From JAHEFX01 sp964614585 (GTDB lineage Bacteria; Actinomycetota; Acidimicrobiia; Spongiisociales; JAENVV01), in assembly GCA_964614585.1 (NCBI GenBank), contig CAZTLW010000114.1, forward strand, positions 1 to 7,467: DNA of 7,467 bases. The letters run 5' to 3'. The position numbers and the translations under genes are program-made. Shown one piece after another: positions 1 to 6,037 of the stretch (position 1 is the first letter of the stretch; each line of letters starts with the position of its first letter). The notes under the pieces are model-generated. The model searched no databases. It was not told the origin of the DNA and saw only the letters and a program-made list of their open reading frames with translations.

Positions 1-222
1 CGGACCCTCGACCTCTACTCGTTCGACCCGCTCGGGATCGTCGACGACCCCCCGCCCCACGTGCTCGCCGGCCCGCCGGACCGGATGGCCGAGTCGCTGC
101 TGGCGCTGGCCGAGTGGGGCATCGACGAGGTACGGGTGGACGTCGCCGTCGTCCCGGTGGGGCGTCGGGTCGAGGCGATCGAGGCGCTGGCCCCCGTGGT
201 GGAGGCCCTGCACCGGGAGTAG
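1..222 (+). CDS. Probable LLM-class (luciferase-like) flavin/F420-dependent oxidoreductase, C-terminal fragment
   Basis: An open frame runs from the left edge to a TAG stop and gives 73 residues; the start and most of the protein lie outside the window. The visible part contains a stretch reading roughly 'G-P-P-D-R-M-A-E-S-L-L-A-L-A-E-W-G-I-D-E-V-R', then a hydrophobic strand, then 'E-A-I-E-A-L-A-P-V-V-E-A-L'. This resembles the C-terminal end of luciferase-like monooxygenases, where the last helix and strand of the TIM barrel (gaGvdev...) are followed by a terminal helix reading 'laPvveal'. Such enzymes use FMN or coenzyme F420 to oxidise or reduce diverse small substrates; the substrate cannot be inferred here. 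The FMN/F420-binding part is not visible. The gene converges on the cyclase gene with only three bases between stop codons. The family call rests on a short tail and was made by eye. Confidence 0.6.
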   Translation, partial: RTLDLYSFDPLGIVDDPPPHVLAGPPDRMAESLLALAEWGIDEVRVDVAVVPVGRRVEAIEALAPVVEALHRE

Positions 223-225
223 GGG

Positions 226-3200
226 TCAGGCACGGGCCGCGGCCGCGCCGTCGCTGCGGAGCTCGGCGATCTGGGCCAGGAGCCGTGTCGCCCCCATCCA
301 CTCGGCGGTCGGTCCGGCCTCGTCGAGGAGGGCATGCGCCTCGTCGGCCCGACCGAGCCCGAGCAGGCAGCGGGCGGCGTCGACCCGGGCGGTCGTGGAC
401 CAGAACCGCTGGTGGAGGGGGTCGCCCACCTCCCACACCGGACGGAGCAGCTCGACCGCCACCTCGAGATCCCCAGCGGCCTCCGCCAGCAGGCCCCGCA
501 CGCCGCCGAGGTGGGCGTCGAGCCACGGCGCCTCGCCCCAGCGGGCGGCGTCGACCAGGCGCTCGAGGTCGGTGGCCCGGCCGGTGCCGATCATCGGGTC
601 GGTGACCTGGGCCAGGTACGCCGGGATGTGGCCCGGGTTGTCGAGGCCGGCGGCGATGAACTCGTCGATCGCCTCGTCCGTCCCCGGGTCGCCGACCGCC
701 CACCGGCCCTCGACGAGACCTGCGAGCCCGGGGAGCAGGCCTTGGGGGTCACCGATGTCTCGCACCGAGGGCATCGCCGCCTCCCGGACGGCGAGCGCCC
801 CGGCCTCATCACCACGATGGAACGCCACGTGGGACGCCCACAGGCGGGCGAACGTGCCCGTCTGGGTGCCACCCCGGGCATCGTCGGCCTCCACCAGGGC
901 CGCCGTCGTCTCGAGCAGGGCATCCCACTCGCCGAGGGGGAAGAGCGCCTCGCACCGGGTCCCGAGCGACCACTCGACATGCGGATCGAGACCCCGCTGC
1001 CGGCCGTACTCGATGGCATCGTCCATCGTCGCACGACCCTCCTCGAGGCGTCCGATGAAGATCTGGAAGGTGCCGAGGTTGTTGTACGACGTCATGACCC
1101 GCTGGGAATCGCCCCGATCGAGGAAGATCCGCAGCCCCTCCTCCACCTCCTCGACCCCGCCGTACTCGCCCATCTGCACGAGGGAACTCCCCCGGATGAC
1201 CAGGCCGCGGGCATACGTGGGGGTGTCCCCCACCGCAGCGGCCATGGCGATCCCCCGCTCGACCACGTCGAGCGCCTCCTCCTCCCGCCCGGCCAACTGG
1301 TAGAAGCCGGCGGCGTGGGTGATCGTCTTCGCCGCCGCCCGGCTCGGTGGGAGCCCATCGGCCACGGCCAGGCTCTCGACGGCGAGACGCTCGGTCGCCT
1401 CGCCATCACCCCGGTACCAGGCCTGACCACCGAGTGCCGAGAGCGTCTCCGCCTCCCCCTCCCGGTCCCCGGCGGCCCGGAAGGCGGCCAGCGCCTGCTC
1501 GTACACACCCCAGGTCACCTCGACCGCGCCCAGTTCGAGCCCCCCTTGCTCGAGCAGGGCCCTGCCCCGCTCGGCGTCGGTCTGGGCCATGGACACGGCC
1601 GTACGGAACAACTCGAGGCCCCGGGGGGCGTCGAGCGACCCGGCCCGTTCGCCGGCAAGCATGAGGAAGCGGTAGGCACGGCGACGTTTGTCGGGATCGT
1701 CGGTCCGGGACAGCTCGATGGCGGTCACGAGGTGGTGGGCGAGCAGCTCGGCCACGTCGGCGGCCCGCTCGGCCGACACCGCCTCGAGCCACCGGGCCGT
1801 CGACTCGTGGAGGCGGGCCCGCTCGGACCGGGTGAGTCGGGCGTAGGCCACGTCGCGGATGAGCACGTGGGCGAACGTGTACTCCTCCTGGCCCTGCATG
1901 GAGGGCCGGCGGACCGGTCGGACGAGATCCCGCTGGACGAGCCGGCGCAGCGCCCCGTCCACGTCGCCGGGCACGTCGGCGAACGAGACCGCCCCCGCCC
2001 AGAACACCTTGCCGATGACCGCGGCAACCTGTAGCACCGCGGCGTCGGCCGGGTCGAGCAGGTCGAGGCGGGCGGCGACCACCGCCTGGATCGAGTCGGG
2101 CAAGGGCAGGGTGCCGTCGGCGAGGGGCTGGTCGAACCAACCCCGCTCGTCGGCGAGGGCGACGTATTCGGTCACGTACAGCGGGTTGCCGCCGGACCGC
2201 TCGAGCAGGGCCTGCTGGGTCTCGGCCGGCATGACGACCCGGCCGGTGAGGGCAGCGAGCAGCGCCTTTGTGTCGTCGTCGTCGAGGGGGTCGAGCGACA
2301 CCGTGGCGGCGTCCCGCTTGCCGCCACCCCAGCCCGGTCGGTCGTCGAACAGCTCGGGTCGGGCGGTGGCCACGACGAGGATCGGGGCATCGTCGGCCCA
2401 GTCGACGAGGTGCTCGACGAAGTCGGTCACGGCGTCGTCGGCCCAGTGGAGGTCCTCGATGACCACCACCATCGGGTTGGGATCGGCGAGGGCCTCGAAG
2501 AAGCGCAGCCAGGCGGCGAAGAGCTCGGAGCGCTCGACCCCCTCGGCGAGCCCGGTCCCCGCCAGCGGGGCGAGGCGGGATCGCACCCACTCGGCATCAT
2601 CGGCGTCGTCGAAGAGGGCGGCGACCGTGGCCCGGAGCTTGGTGTCGGCGGCCCCGGGCGGCTCGGACTCGAGGATCCCCGCCTCGGCCTTCACGAGCTC
2701 GCCGATCGCCCAGAACGTCACGCCCTCGCCGTAGGGCAGGCACCGACCCTGCCGCCAGCGGACGAGCTCCGGCCGATCGTCGACGAGCCGGCGGAACTCG
2801 CGCACGAGCCGGCTCTTGCCCACCCCCGGCTCGCCGGCGATCGTCACGAGCTGGGGACGGCGTCGGGCGATGGCCCGCTCGAAGGCGTCGGCGAGGAGGC
2901 TGAGCTCCTCCCCCCGGCCGATGAACGGGGTCGTGGCCTCCTCCTCCACCGCGACGCCGTAGCGGGATCTGGCGGCGGCCGGCCGCCAGATCGGCTGGGG
3001 CTCGGCCTTGCCCTTCACGGTCACCGGGTCGAGCGACTCGAACTCGAACACCGAGCGACAGGCGAGGTAGGTGCGTTCATCCACCACCACGGTGCCCGGC
3101 GCGGCCACCGCCTCGAGCCGAGAGGCGGTGTTGACGACGTCCCCGATGATCCCGTCCCGGTCGGGCGTGTCGGCCAACTGCACGATCGCCTCGCCGGTGG

Positions 3201-3705
3201 TCACGGCGATGCGGACCGACAGCGCCAGGTGGGGGTCGGCCGCGTTGAGGTCGGCAATCGAGTCCTGCAGTCGCAGGGCGGCGCGGACGGCCCGCTCGGG
3301 ATCGTCCTCGTGGGCGACCGGCGCCCCGAACACGGCGAAGACCCCGTCCCCGAGCAACTTCTCGATGCGGCCACCGTGGCGCTCGACGTCCTTGCGGGCC
3401 TGGGCGTGGAAGGTGGTGAGGCGGACCCGGACGTCCTCGGGATCCGATCGCTCGGTGTGGGAGGTGAACCCGGCGAGGTCGGCGAATAGCACCGAGATCG
3501 TCCGCCGCTGCTCGGAGGCGGCGGGCGCCGGCGCCGCGGGCTCGGCCGCCGCGAGGGCGCTGCCGCATGCGGCGCAGAACCGGTGGGTGGGCTGGACGAC
3601 GGCGCCGCACGACGGGCAGCGGGCCTCCATGGGGGTGCCGCACTCGGGGCAGAACTTGGCACCGGCGGGGACCCCCGCCCCGCACCCGGTACAGGTCGGC
3701 GGCAT
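226..3705 (-). CDS. Double zinc ribbon / class III nucleotide cyclase / AAA (STAND-like) ATPase / helical-repeat signalling protein
   Basis: This 1159-residue protein has four parts. Residues 5-47 form two zinc ribbons (Cys 5, 8, 19, 22 and 30, 33, 44, 47). After an Ala/Pro linker, residues about 67-242 are a class III adenylate/guanylate cyclase domain: FADLAGFT with metal-binding Asp76, EKLLGDG with Lys116 and metal Asp120, and GDVVNTASR with transition-state Asn192 and Arg196. Residues about 258-500 are an AAA/STAND-type ATPase with Walker A GEPGVGKS (291-298) and Walker B MVVVIEDLHWAD (412-423). The remaining part to the C-terminus is Ala/Leu/Glu-rich and looks like TPR-type helical repeats; I see no terminal LuxR helix-turn-helix. 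No signal peptide or membrane segment is seen, so it is probably cytoplasmic. Such proteins are common in actinobacteria and are thought to link an NTP-driven switch to cyclic-nucleotide synthesis, but the stimulus is unknown. The base-selecting position (Gly185) is unusual, so substrate or activity is uncertain. The ATG is supported by a leaderless-type promoter at 3712-3717 and by the first zinc ribbon starting at residue 5. Confidence 0.93.
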   Translation of the reverse strand: MPPTCTGCGAGVPAGAKFCPECGTPMEARCPSCGAVVQPTHRFCAACGSALAAAEPAAPAPAASEQRRTISVLFADLAGFTSHTERSDPEDVRVRLTTFHAQARKDVERHGGRIEKLLGDGVFAVFGAPVAHEDDPERAVRAALRLQDSIADLNAADPHLALSVRIAVTTGEAIVQLADTPDRDGIIGDVVNTASRLEAVAAPGTVVVDERTYLACRSVFEFESLDPVTVKGKAEPQPIWRPAAARSRYGVAVEEEATTPFIGRGEELSLLADAFERAIARRRPQLVTIAGEPGVGKSRLVREFRRLVDDRPELVRWRQGRCLPYGEGVTFWAIGELVKAEAGILESEPPGAADTKLRATVAALFDDADDAEWVRSRLAPLAGTGLAEGVERSELFAAWLRFFEALADPNPMVVVIEDLHWADDAVTDFVEHLVDWADDAPILVVATARPELFDDRPGWGGGKRDAATVSLDPLDDDDTKALLAALTGRVVMPAETQQALLERSGGNPLYVTEYVALADERGWFDQPLADGTLPLPDSIQAVVAARLDLLDPADAAVLQVAAVIGKVFWAGAVSFADVPGDVDGALRRLVQRDLVRPVRRPSMQGQEEYTFAHVLIRDVAYARLTRSERARLHESTARWLEAVSAERAADVAELLAHHLVTAIELSRTDDPDKRRRAYRFLMLAGERAGSLDAPRGLELFRTAVSMAQTDAERGRALLEQGGLELGAVEVTWGVYEQALAAFRAAGDREGEAETLSALGGQAWYRGDGEATERLAVESLAVADGLPPSRAAAKTITHAAGFYQLAGREEEALDVVERGIAMAAAVGDTPTYARGLVIRGSSLVQMGEYGGVEEVEEGLRIFLDRGDSQRVMTSYNNLGTFQIFIGRLEEGRATMDDAIEYGRQRGLDPHVEWSLGTRCEALFPLGEWDALLETTAALVEADDARGGTQTGTFARLWASHVAFHRGDEAGALAVREAAMPSVRDIGDPQGLLPGLAGLVEGRWAVGDPGTDEAIDEFIAAGLDNPGHIPAYLAQVTDPMIGTGRATDLERLVDAARWGEAPWLDAHLGGVRGLLAEAAGDLEVAVELLRPVWEVGDPLHQRFWSTTARVDAARCLLGLGRADEAHALLDEAGPTAEWMGATRLLAQIAELRSDGAAAARA
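2966..2992. repeat. Perfect 11-bp inverted repeat inside the cyclase gene (interdomain linker)
   Basis: GATCTGGCGGC (2966-2976) and GCCGCCAGATC (2982-2992) are exact reverse complements around a five-base centre, GGCCG. The repeat encodes residues 238-247 (in PIWRPAAARS), between the end of the cyclase domain and the start of the ATPase domain. In the mRNA it would form a very stable hairpin. It may be a chance result of GC-rich linker codons or may act on translation or transcription. Confidence 0.6.
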
Positions 3706-3717
3706 CGGGCGAGCGTA
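3706..3717 (-). promoter_or_regulatory. Leaderless-type -10 element of the cyclase gene
   Basis: On the minus strand the hexamer TACGCT (3717 to 3712) is followed by six bases and then the ATG at 3705. That spacing puts the expected transcription start at or next to the A of the start codon. No Shine-Dalgarno sequence and no clear -35 TTGACA-like element are seen. The hexamer sits inside the right arm (as read on this strand) of an inverted repeat. Confidence 0.6.
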
Positions 3718-3740
3718 CCCCGGGAACGGGGTCCACGCTC
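3711..3740 (-). promoter_or_regulatory. Large imperfect inverted repeat spanning DtxR stop and cyclase -10 (terminator or operator)
   Basis: On the minus strand the arms read GAGCGT + ACCCCG on one side and CGGGGT + ACGCTC on the other. They form 12 base pairs, with a TTCC loop and a single two-base GG bulge. The first arm begins inside the DtxR TGA stop (3741-3739) and the last arm contains the cyclase -10 hexamer. As RNA from upstream it would fold into a strong GC-rich hairpin directly after the DtxR gene, but no U-tract follows, so a classical intrinsic terminator is not shown. As DNA it could be an operator overlapping the cyclase promoter. Either reading is inference; the symmetry itself is seen directly. 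Confidence 0.5.
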
Positions 3741-4425
3741 AGGGCAGCGGGGTGACCACCACGGAGTCGGCGAACCGCGCCGCGAGGTGGGCCTCGCCGT
3801 CGGGGGTGGAGACCAGGCAGGCGTGGTCGTCGCCCACCGCCAGCAGGGTCACCTCGGCGCCCTCGGCGATCCCCTGCTCCACCAGGAAGGAGTGGCCCGC
3901 CGACCCGAGGTCGGCCCGCAACACCCGGGCCCGCTGGCCGACCGACAACTCCGACAGGCGTCGCTCGATCGACGACGGACGGGTGTCGTCGTCGCTCGGG
4001 ATGGGGCGCCCACCCGGCCCCACGGCCGGGTCCCCGAGGTACTCGGCGAGGCGGCGCACCACCGAGGCCGGCGTCACGTGCTCGAACTCGCAGGCAACCT
4101 CGTCGGCGTCGGCCGGCGACATCCCCAGGCGCTCGGCGAGGAACACCGACCACAGCCGCCGGCGGCGGAGGACCTGGCGGGCGATGGCCGCTCCCTGGTC
4201 GGTCAGCTCCACGCCCTTGTAGGGGGCGTAGGTCACGAACCCCCGGTTCTCGAGCTTCTTCACCATCTCGTTGGCCGACACCCGGGACACGCCGAGCTCC
4301 TCGGCGAGCACCCTGACCGGGGTGGGCCCCTCGTGGCCGGCCTCGACGGCCATGGCCACGGTGATGAGGTACATCTCCTCGGCCTCGGAGGTGTCGCCGT
4401 AGGACGGCTGGGTCGTCACTGGCAT
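3739..4425 (-). CDS. DtxR/IdeR-family metal-dependent transcriptional regulator
   Basis: This 228-residue protein is the length expected for three-domain DtxR/IdeR proteins. Residues about 12-75 form the winged helix (EEMYLITVA..., LAEELGVSRVSANEMVKKLENRGFV as the recognition region, YKGVELTDQG as the wing). Residues about 78-128 form the dimerisation domain, and after a Gly/Pro/Asp linker residues about 156-228 form an FeoA/SH3-like domain. Primary metal-site residues by comparison with DtxR are present: Met18 (DtxR Met10), Cys112, Glu115 and His116 in ACEFEHV. Ancillary-site positions appear changed: Arg89, Ser93 and Asp108 instead of His79, Glu83 and His98. Family members repress iron or manganese genes when metal-loaded; no metal transporter lies in the window, so targets are unknown. 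The Cys in the EH motif favours iron over manganese. The start is chosen at ATG 4425 because a longer in-frame extension only runs antiframe through the dehydrogenase gene, and a TACGAT element sits correctly upstream. The gene may also influence the adjacent cyclase, whose promoter is very similar. Confidence 0.92.
   Translation of the reverse strand: MPVTTQPSYGDTSEAEEMYLITVAMAVEAGHEGPTPVRVLAEELGVSRVSANEMVKKLENRGFVTYAPYKGVELTDQGAAIARQVLRRRRLWSVFLAERLGMSPADADEVACEFEHVTPASVVRRLAEYLGDPAVGPGGRPIPSDDDTRPSSIERRLSELSVGQRARVLRADLGSAGHSFLVEQGIAEGAEVTLLAVGDDHACLVSTPDGEAHLAARFADSVVVTPLP
4012..4031. repeat. Perfect 8-bp inverted repeat inside the DtxR gene (interdomain linker)
   Basis: ACCCGGCC (4012-4019) and GGCCGGGT (4024-4031) pair around a four-base loop, CCAC. 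It encodes the Gly/Pro linker at residues about 132-138, between the dimerisation and SH3-like domains. It is GC-rich and short enough to be coincidental. Confidence 0.4.
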
Positions 4426-4437
4426 GGGCGAATCGTA
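4426..4437 (-). promoter_or_regulatory. Leaderless-type -10 element of the DtxR gene
   Basis: On the minus strand TACGAT (4437 to 4432) is followed by TCGCCC and then the ATG at 4425. There is no Shine-Dalgarno sequence. The hexamer lies in the 40-base gap after the dehydrogenase stop, so the DtxR gene probably has its own promoter. The surrounding 19 bases are almost the same as at the cyclase promoter. Confidence 0.6.
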
Positions 4438-4465
4438 CGCCGGGATGTGGCGCACCGTCGGGCCG

Positions 4466-5521
4466 TCAGCCCGTGACGTCCTCGCGGACGACGCCGGGGG
4501 TCTCGAGGACGAGGTCGGGACCGTAGGCGGTCGAGGGGGTCTGGTGGCCTGGCGGCGCCTGCCCGTCGAGGACGCGGGCCACGACGTCGAGGGCGGCGCT
4601 CCGGGTCCATTCGAGGCCGGCCTCGGGCCCGTGGAGGAGCGACACCGCCCGGCCGCCGTCGGGATCGGTGGCCTCTGCCCAGACGTGGGTGCTCGCCGCC
4701 GCCCGACGCTCGGGCGAGGCCCCCGTCGGGATCCGCGAGCGGATGAGGCGCCGAACCGGCCCGAAGCGGAGCAGTGGACGGAGCCGCTCGAGGACGTCGA
4801 TCTGTTGTTCGCCCGAGCGGCCGAGGACGAGGTAGTTGGTGACGTTGCGGATCCCGGTGCTCTTGGGGGCGAGGTAGATGTCGCCCCAGGTGCGCAGCAC
4901 GGCCTCCACCGGCCCCGATCCGAAGTCGATCTGGCGGCGAAGCCGCTCGGGGGCCTCGACGATCTGGCCGTCGACCCGGTGGAGCTTGCTCGACTCGGAC
5001 GCGCCCATCTCGAGCATCGTGTTCGCCGTCCCCGGGGGCAGGCTCGCCGGCCCCTCGTTGGAGAACGCGATCGCCAGCTGGGTGGCGGTGGGGAGACGGG
5101 CGGCCACATGGGCGGCGAGGCAGTCGGTGGGGACGACGTCGAAGCCGACGCCGGGCAGCAGCATGACGCCGGCTCGGCGGGCGTCGGCGTCGAGGGCGGC
5201 CGCCGCCTCGTAGACGACGGGCTCCCCGGTGATGTCGAGGTAGTGGGAGCCGGTGCGCAGGCAGGCGTCGAAGAACGACCCATAGGTGTGGACGAAGGGG
5301 CCGGCGCAGTTGAGTACCACCGGGACGTCGGCCAACGCCGCCTCGATGGCATGGCCGTCGGTGGCCGACATGACCACGGCGTCGAGGCCGAGGCCGTCGG
5401 CGACCTCCCGCACCGACTCCGAGCGCCCGCCGAGCAGCGGGCGCAGGCCCCGTTCGACGGCCAGCTCGGCCGTCGCCCGGCCCACGTAGCCGGTGGCGCC
5501 GTAGAGGAGGAAGTCACTCAT
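4466..5521 (-). CDS. Saccharopine dehydrogenase-like NAD(P)-binding oxidoreductase (trans-acting enoyl reductase-like family)
   Basis: This 351-residue protein opens with a Rossmann nucleotide-binding motif, GATGYVG at residues 8-14. GGRS at 31-34 after the second strand suits NADP binding. Then follow LNCAGPF (70-76) and HYLDITGE (93-100), which are typical of the saccharopine dehydrogenase NADP-binding family that includes mycobacterial trans-acting enoyl reductases. The rest (LLPGVGFDVVPTDCLA and a mixed alpha/beta C-terminal part) fits the same family. True saccharopine dehydrogenase activity is unlikely, because most actinobacterial members of this type are of unknown substrate; lipid or polyketide reduction is a possibility only. 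The start is ATG 5521, which overlaps the upstream SnoaL stop as ATGA and has AAGGA six bases upstream, so the two genes are translationally coupled. No membrane segment is evident. A longer frame to 5761 exists but its extra part is Arg/Pro-rich shadow of the SnoaL gene. Confidence 0.9.
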   Translation of the reverse strand: MSDFLLYGATGYVGRATAELAVERGLRPLLGGRSESVREVADGLGLDAVVMSATDGHAIEAALADVPVVLNCAGPFVHTYGSFFDACLRTGSHYLDITGEPVVYEAAAALDADARRAGVMLLPGVGFDVVPTDCLAAHVAARLPTATQLAIAFSNEGPASLPPGTANTMLEMGASESSKLHRVDGQIVEAPERLRRQIDFGSGPVEAVLRTWGDIYLAPKSTGIRNVTNYLVLGRSGEQQIDVLERLRPLLRFGPVRRLIRSRIPTGASPERRAAASTHVWAEATDPDGGRAVSLLHGPEAGLEWTRSAALDVVARVLDGQAPPGHQTPSTAYGPDLVLETPGVVREDVTG

Positions 5522-5982
5522 GGGTTGTCCTTGGCGAGGAATCGGTCGAGCCCGGCGCGGGCCTGGCGGGAGACGCGGTCGGCCAGCCAAGGCGTCCACC
5601 CCGCCACGAGGCCGATCGGGCCGAGCGCCTGGCGGGCCCACCGGGGGAACGAGAAATCGTCGACGTGGTCGGCGATGCGCCCGTCGGCGAAGCGGTAGCG
5701 GGCGGTGATCTCGTTGGTGACGGGGCGTCGGTCCGGCCCGAATCGGTAGTGGGCCACCCACGCCGCGGTGCCCTCAGTGGGGGTGGTGGCGACGTCGGTG
5801 ACCTCGACGTCGATGCCGTCGGACTGCGACGTCAGCATCCGCCACATGCCACCGACCTCCGGGCCGCGGAGCTCCCCGAAGACGGGATCGACGAACCGGG
5901 CGTCAGGGGTGTAACAGGCGGCCATGCGGTCGCCGTCGCCCGCCGCGAGGGCCTCGTACAACTCGGCGATCAGGTCGTCCAT
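5518..5982 (-). CDS. SnoaL-like / nuclear transport factor 2 (NTF2) family protein
   Basis: This 154-residue protein begins MDDLIAELYEALAAGDGDRMAACYTPDARFVDPVFGEL, the classic opening of SnoaL-like NTF2-fold proteins: helices, then an 'ARFxDPxFG' strand. The middle holds alternating strands (VAHYRF, ITARYRFADGRIADHVDDFSF), and the end is a helix FPRWARQALG with a longer-than-usual tail. The fold forms a cone-shaped pocket used by small cyclases, isomerases and hydrolases, or as a pure binding domain. The catalytic function of this member is unknown. It is the first gene of an operon with the dehydrogenase, overlapping by four bases, which suggests both act on the same small hydrophobic compound (inference). 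The start at ATG 5982 is supported by the TACCCT element upstream; an in-frame extension to 6081 adds 33 low-quality residues and crosses the promoter. Confidence 0.88.
   Translation of the reverse strand: MDDLIAELYEALAAGDGDRMAACYTPDARFVDPVFGELRGPEVGGMWRMLTSQSDGIDVEVTDVATTPTEGTAAWVAHYRFGPDRRPVTNEITARYRFADGRIADHVDDFSFPRWARQALGPIGLVAGWTPWLADRVSRQARAGLDRFLAKDNP
5528..5532 (-). promoter_or_regulatory. Shine-Dalgarno site of the dehydrogenase gene
   Basis: On the minus strand AAGGA (5532 to 5528) lies six bases before the ATG at 5521, within the end of the SnoaL coding sequence. It fixes the start of the dehydrogenase and is the only convincing ribosome-binding site at any visible start in the window. 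Confidence 0.75.
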
Positions 5983-5995
5983 GGCCCCGAGGGTA
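5983..5995 (-). promoter_or_regulatory. Leaderless-type -10 element of the SnoaL-dehydrogenase operon
   Basis: On the minus strand TACCCT (5995 to 5990) is followed by seven bases and the ATG at 5982. No ribosome-binding site is present. It lies back-to-back with the promoter of the DUF2237 gene. Confidence 0.6.
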
Positions 5996-6024
5996 CGCCC
6001 GACGCGATCGCCACGACGGCCCGA

Positions 6025-6037
6025 TACCCTCCCGGCG
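6025..6037 (+). promoter_or_regulatory. Leaderless-type -10 element of the DUF2237 gene
   Basis: TACCCT (6025-6030) is followed by CCCGGCG and the ATG at 6038, the same hexamer and seven-base spacing as the divergent SnoaL gene. No Shine-Dalgarno sequence or clear -35 box is present. Confidence 0.6.

Noticed and set aside
334..2034. Long plus-strand open frame (566 codons) opposite the cyclase gene
   Set aside because: It is antisense to a protein with clear domains. The translation is Gly/Arg/Pro/His-rich with no recognisable motif, as expected for the complementary frame of a GC-rich gene with few AT-containing stops.
2410..3489. Plus-strand open frame (359 codons) opposite the zinc ribbon/cyclase/ATPase region
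   Set aside because: Same frame-shadow effect; it covers exactly the conserved cyclase and Walker A regions on the other strand and has no promoter or ribosome-binding site of its own.
3524..3535. Perfect palindrome GGCGCCGGCGCC in the linker between zinc ribbons and cyclase domain
   Set aside because: It encodes an Ala/Pro run, where alternating GCC/GGC-type codons create palindromes trivially.
4427..4441. Short interrupted inverted repeat GGCG...CGCC over the DtxR -10 as a metal-regulator box
   Set aside because: The arms are only four bases and the sequence does not resemble the known TTAGGTTAGGCTAACCTAA-type IdeR/DtxR box. The similarity to the cyclase promoter is the stronger observation.
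4459..4473. Small hairpin (CGGGC/GCCCG, five-base loop) across the dehydrogenase stop codon
   Set aside because: Only five pairs, no U-tract, and such stems are frequent by chance in this GC content; not enough to call a terminator.
3739..5517. Minus-strand 592-codon frame suggesting a fusion upstream of the DtxR protein
   Set aside because: The first 364 residues are an out-of-frame reading of the dehydrogenase (Ser/Pro/Arg-rich). The regulator begins at ATG 4425, where homology and the promoter begin.
4424..5698. Plus-strand open frame (424 codons) opposite the dehydrogenase
   Set aside because: Shadow of the real minus-strand gene, which has a Rossmann motif and a Shine-Dalgarno site. 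The plus translation is low-complexity.
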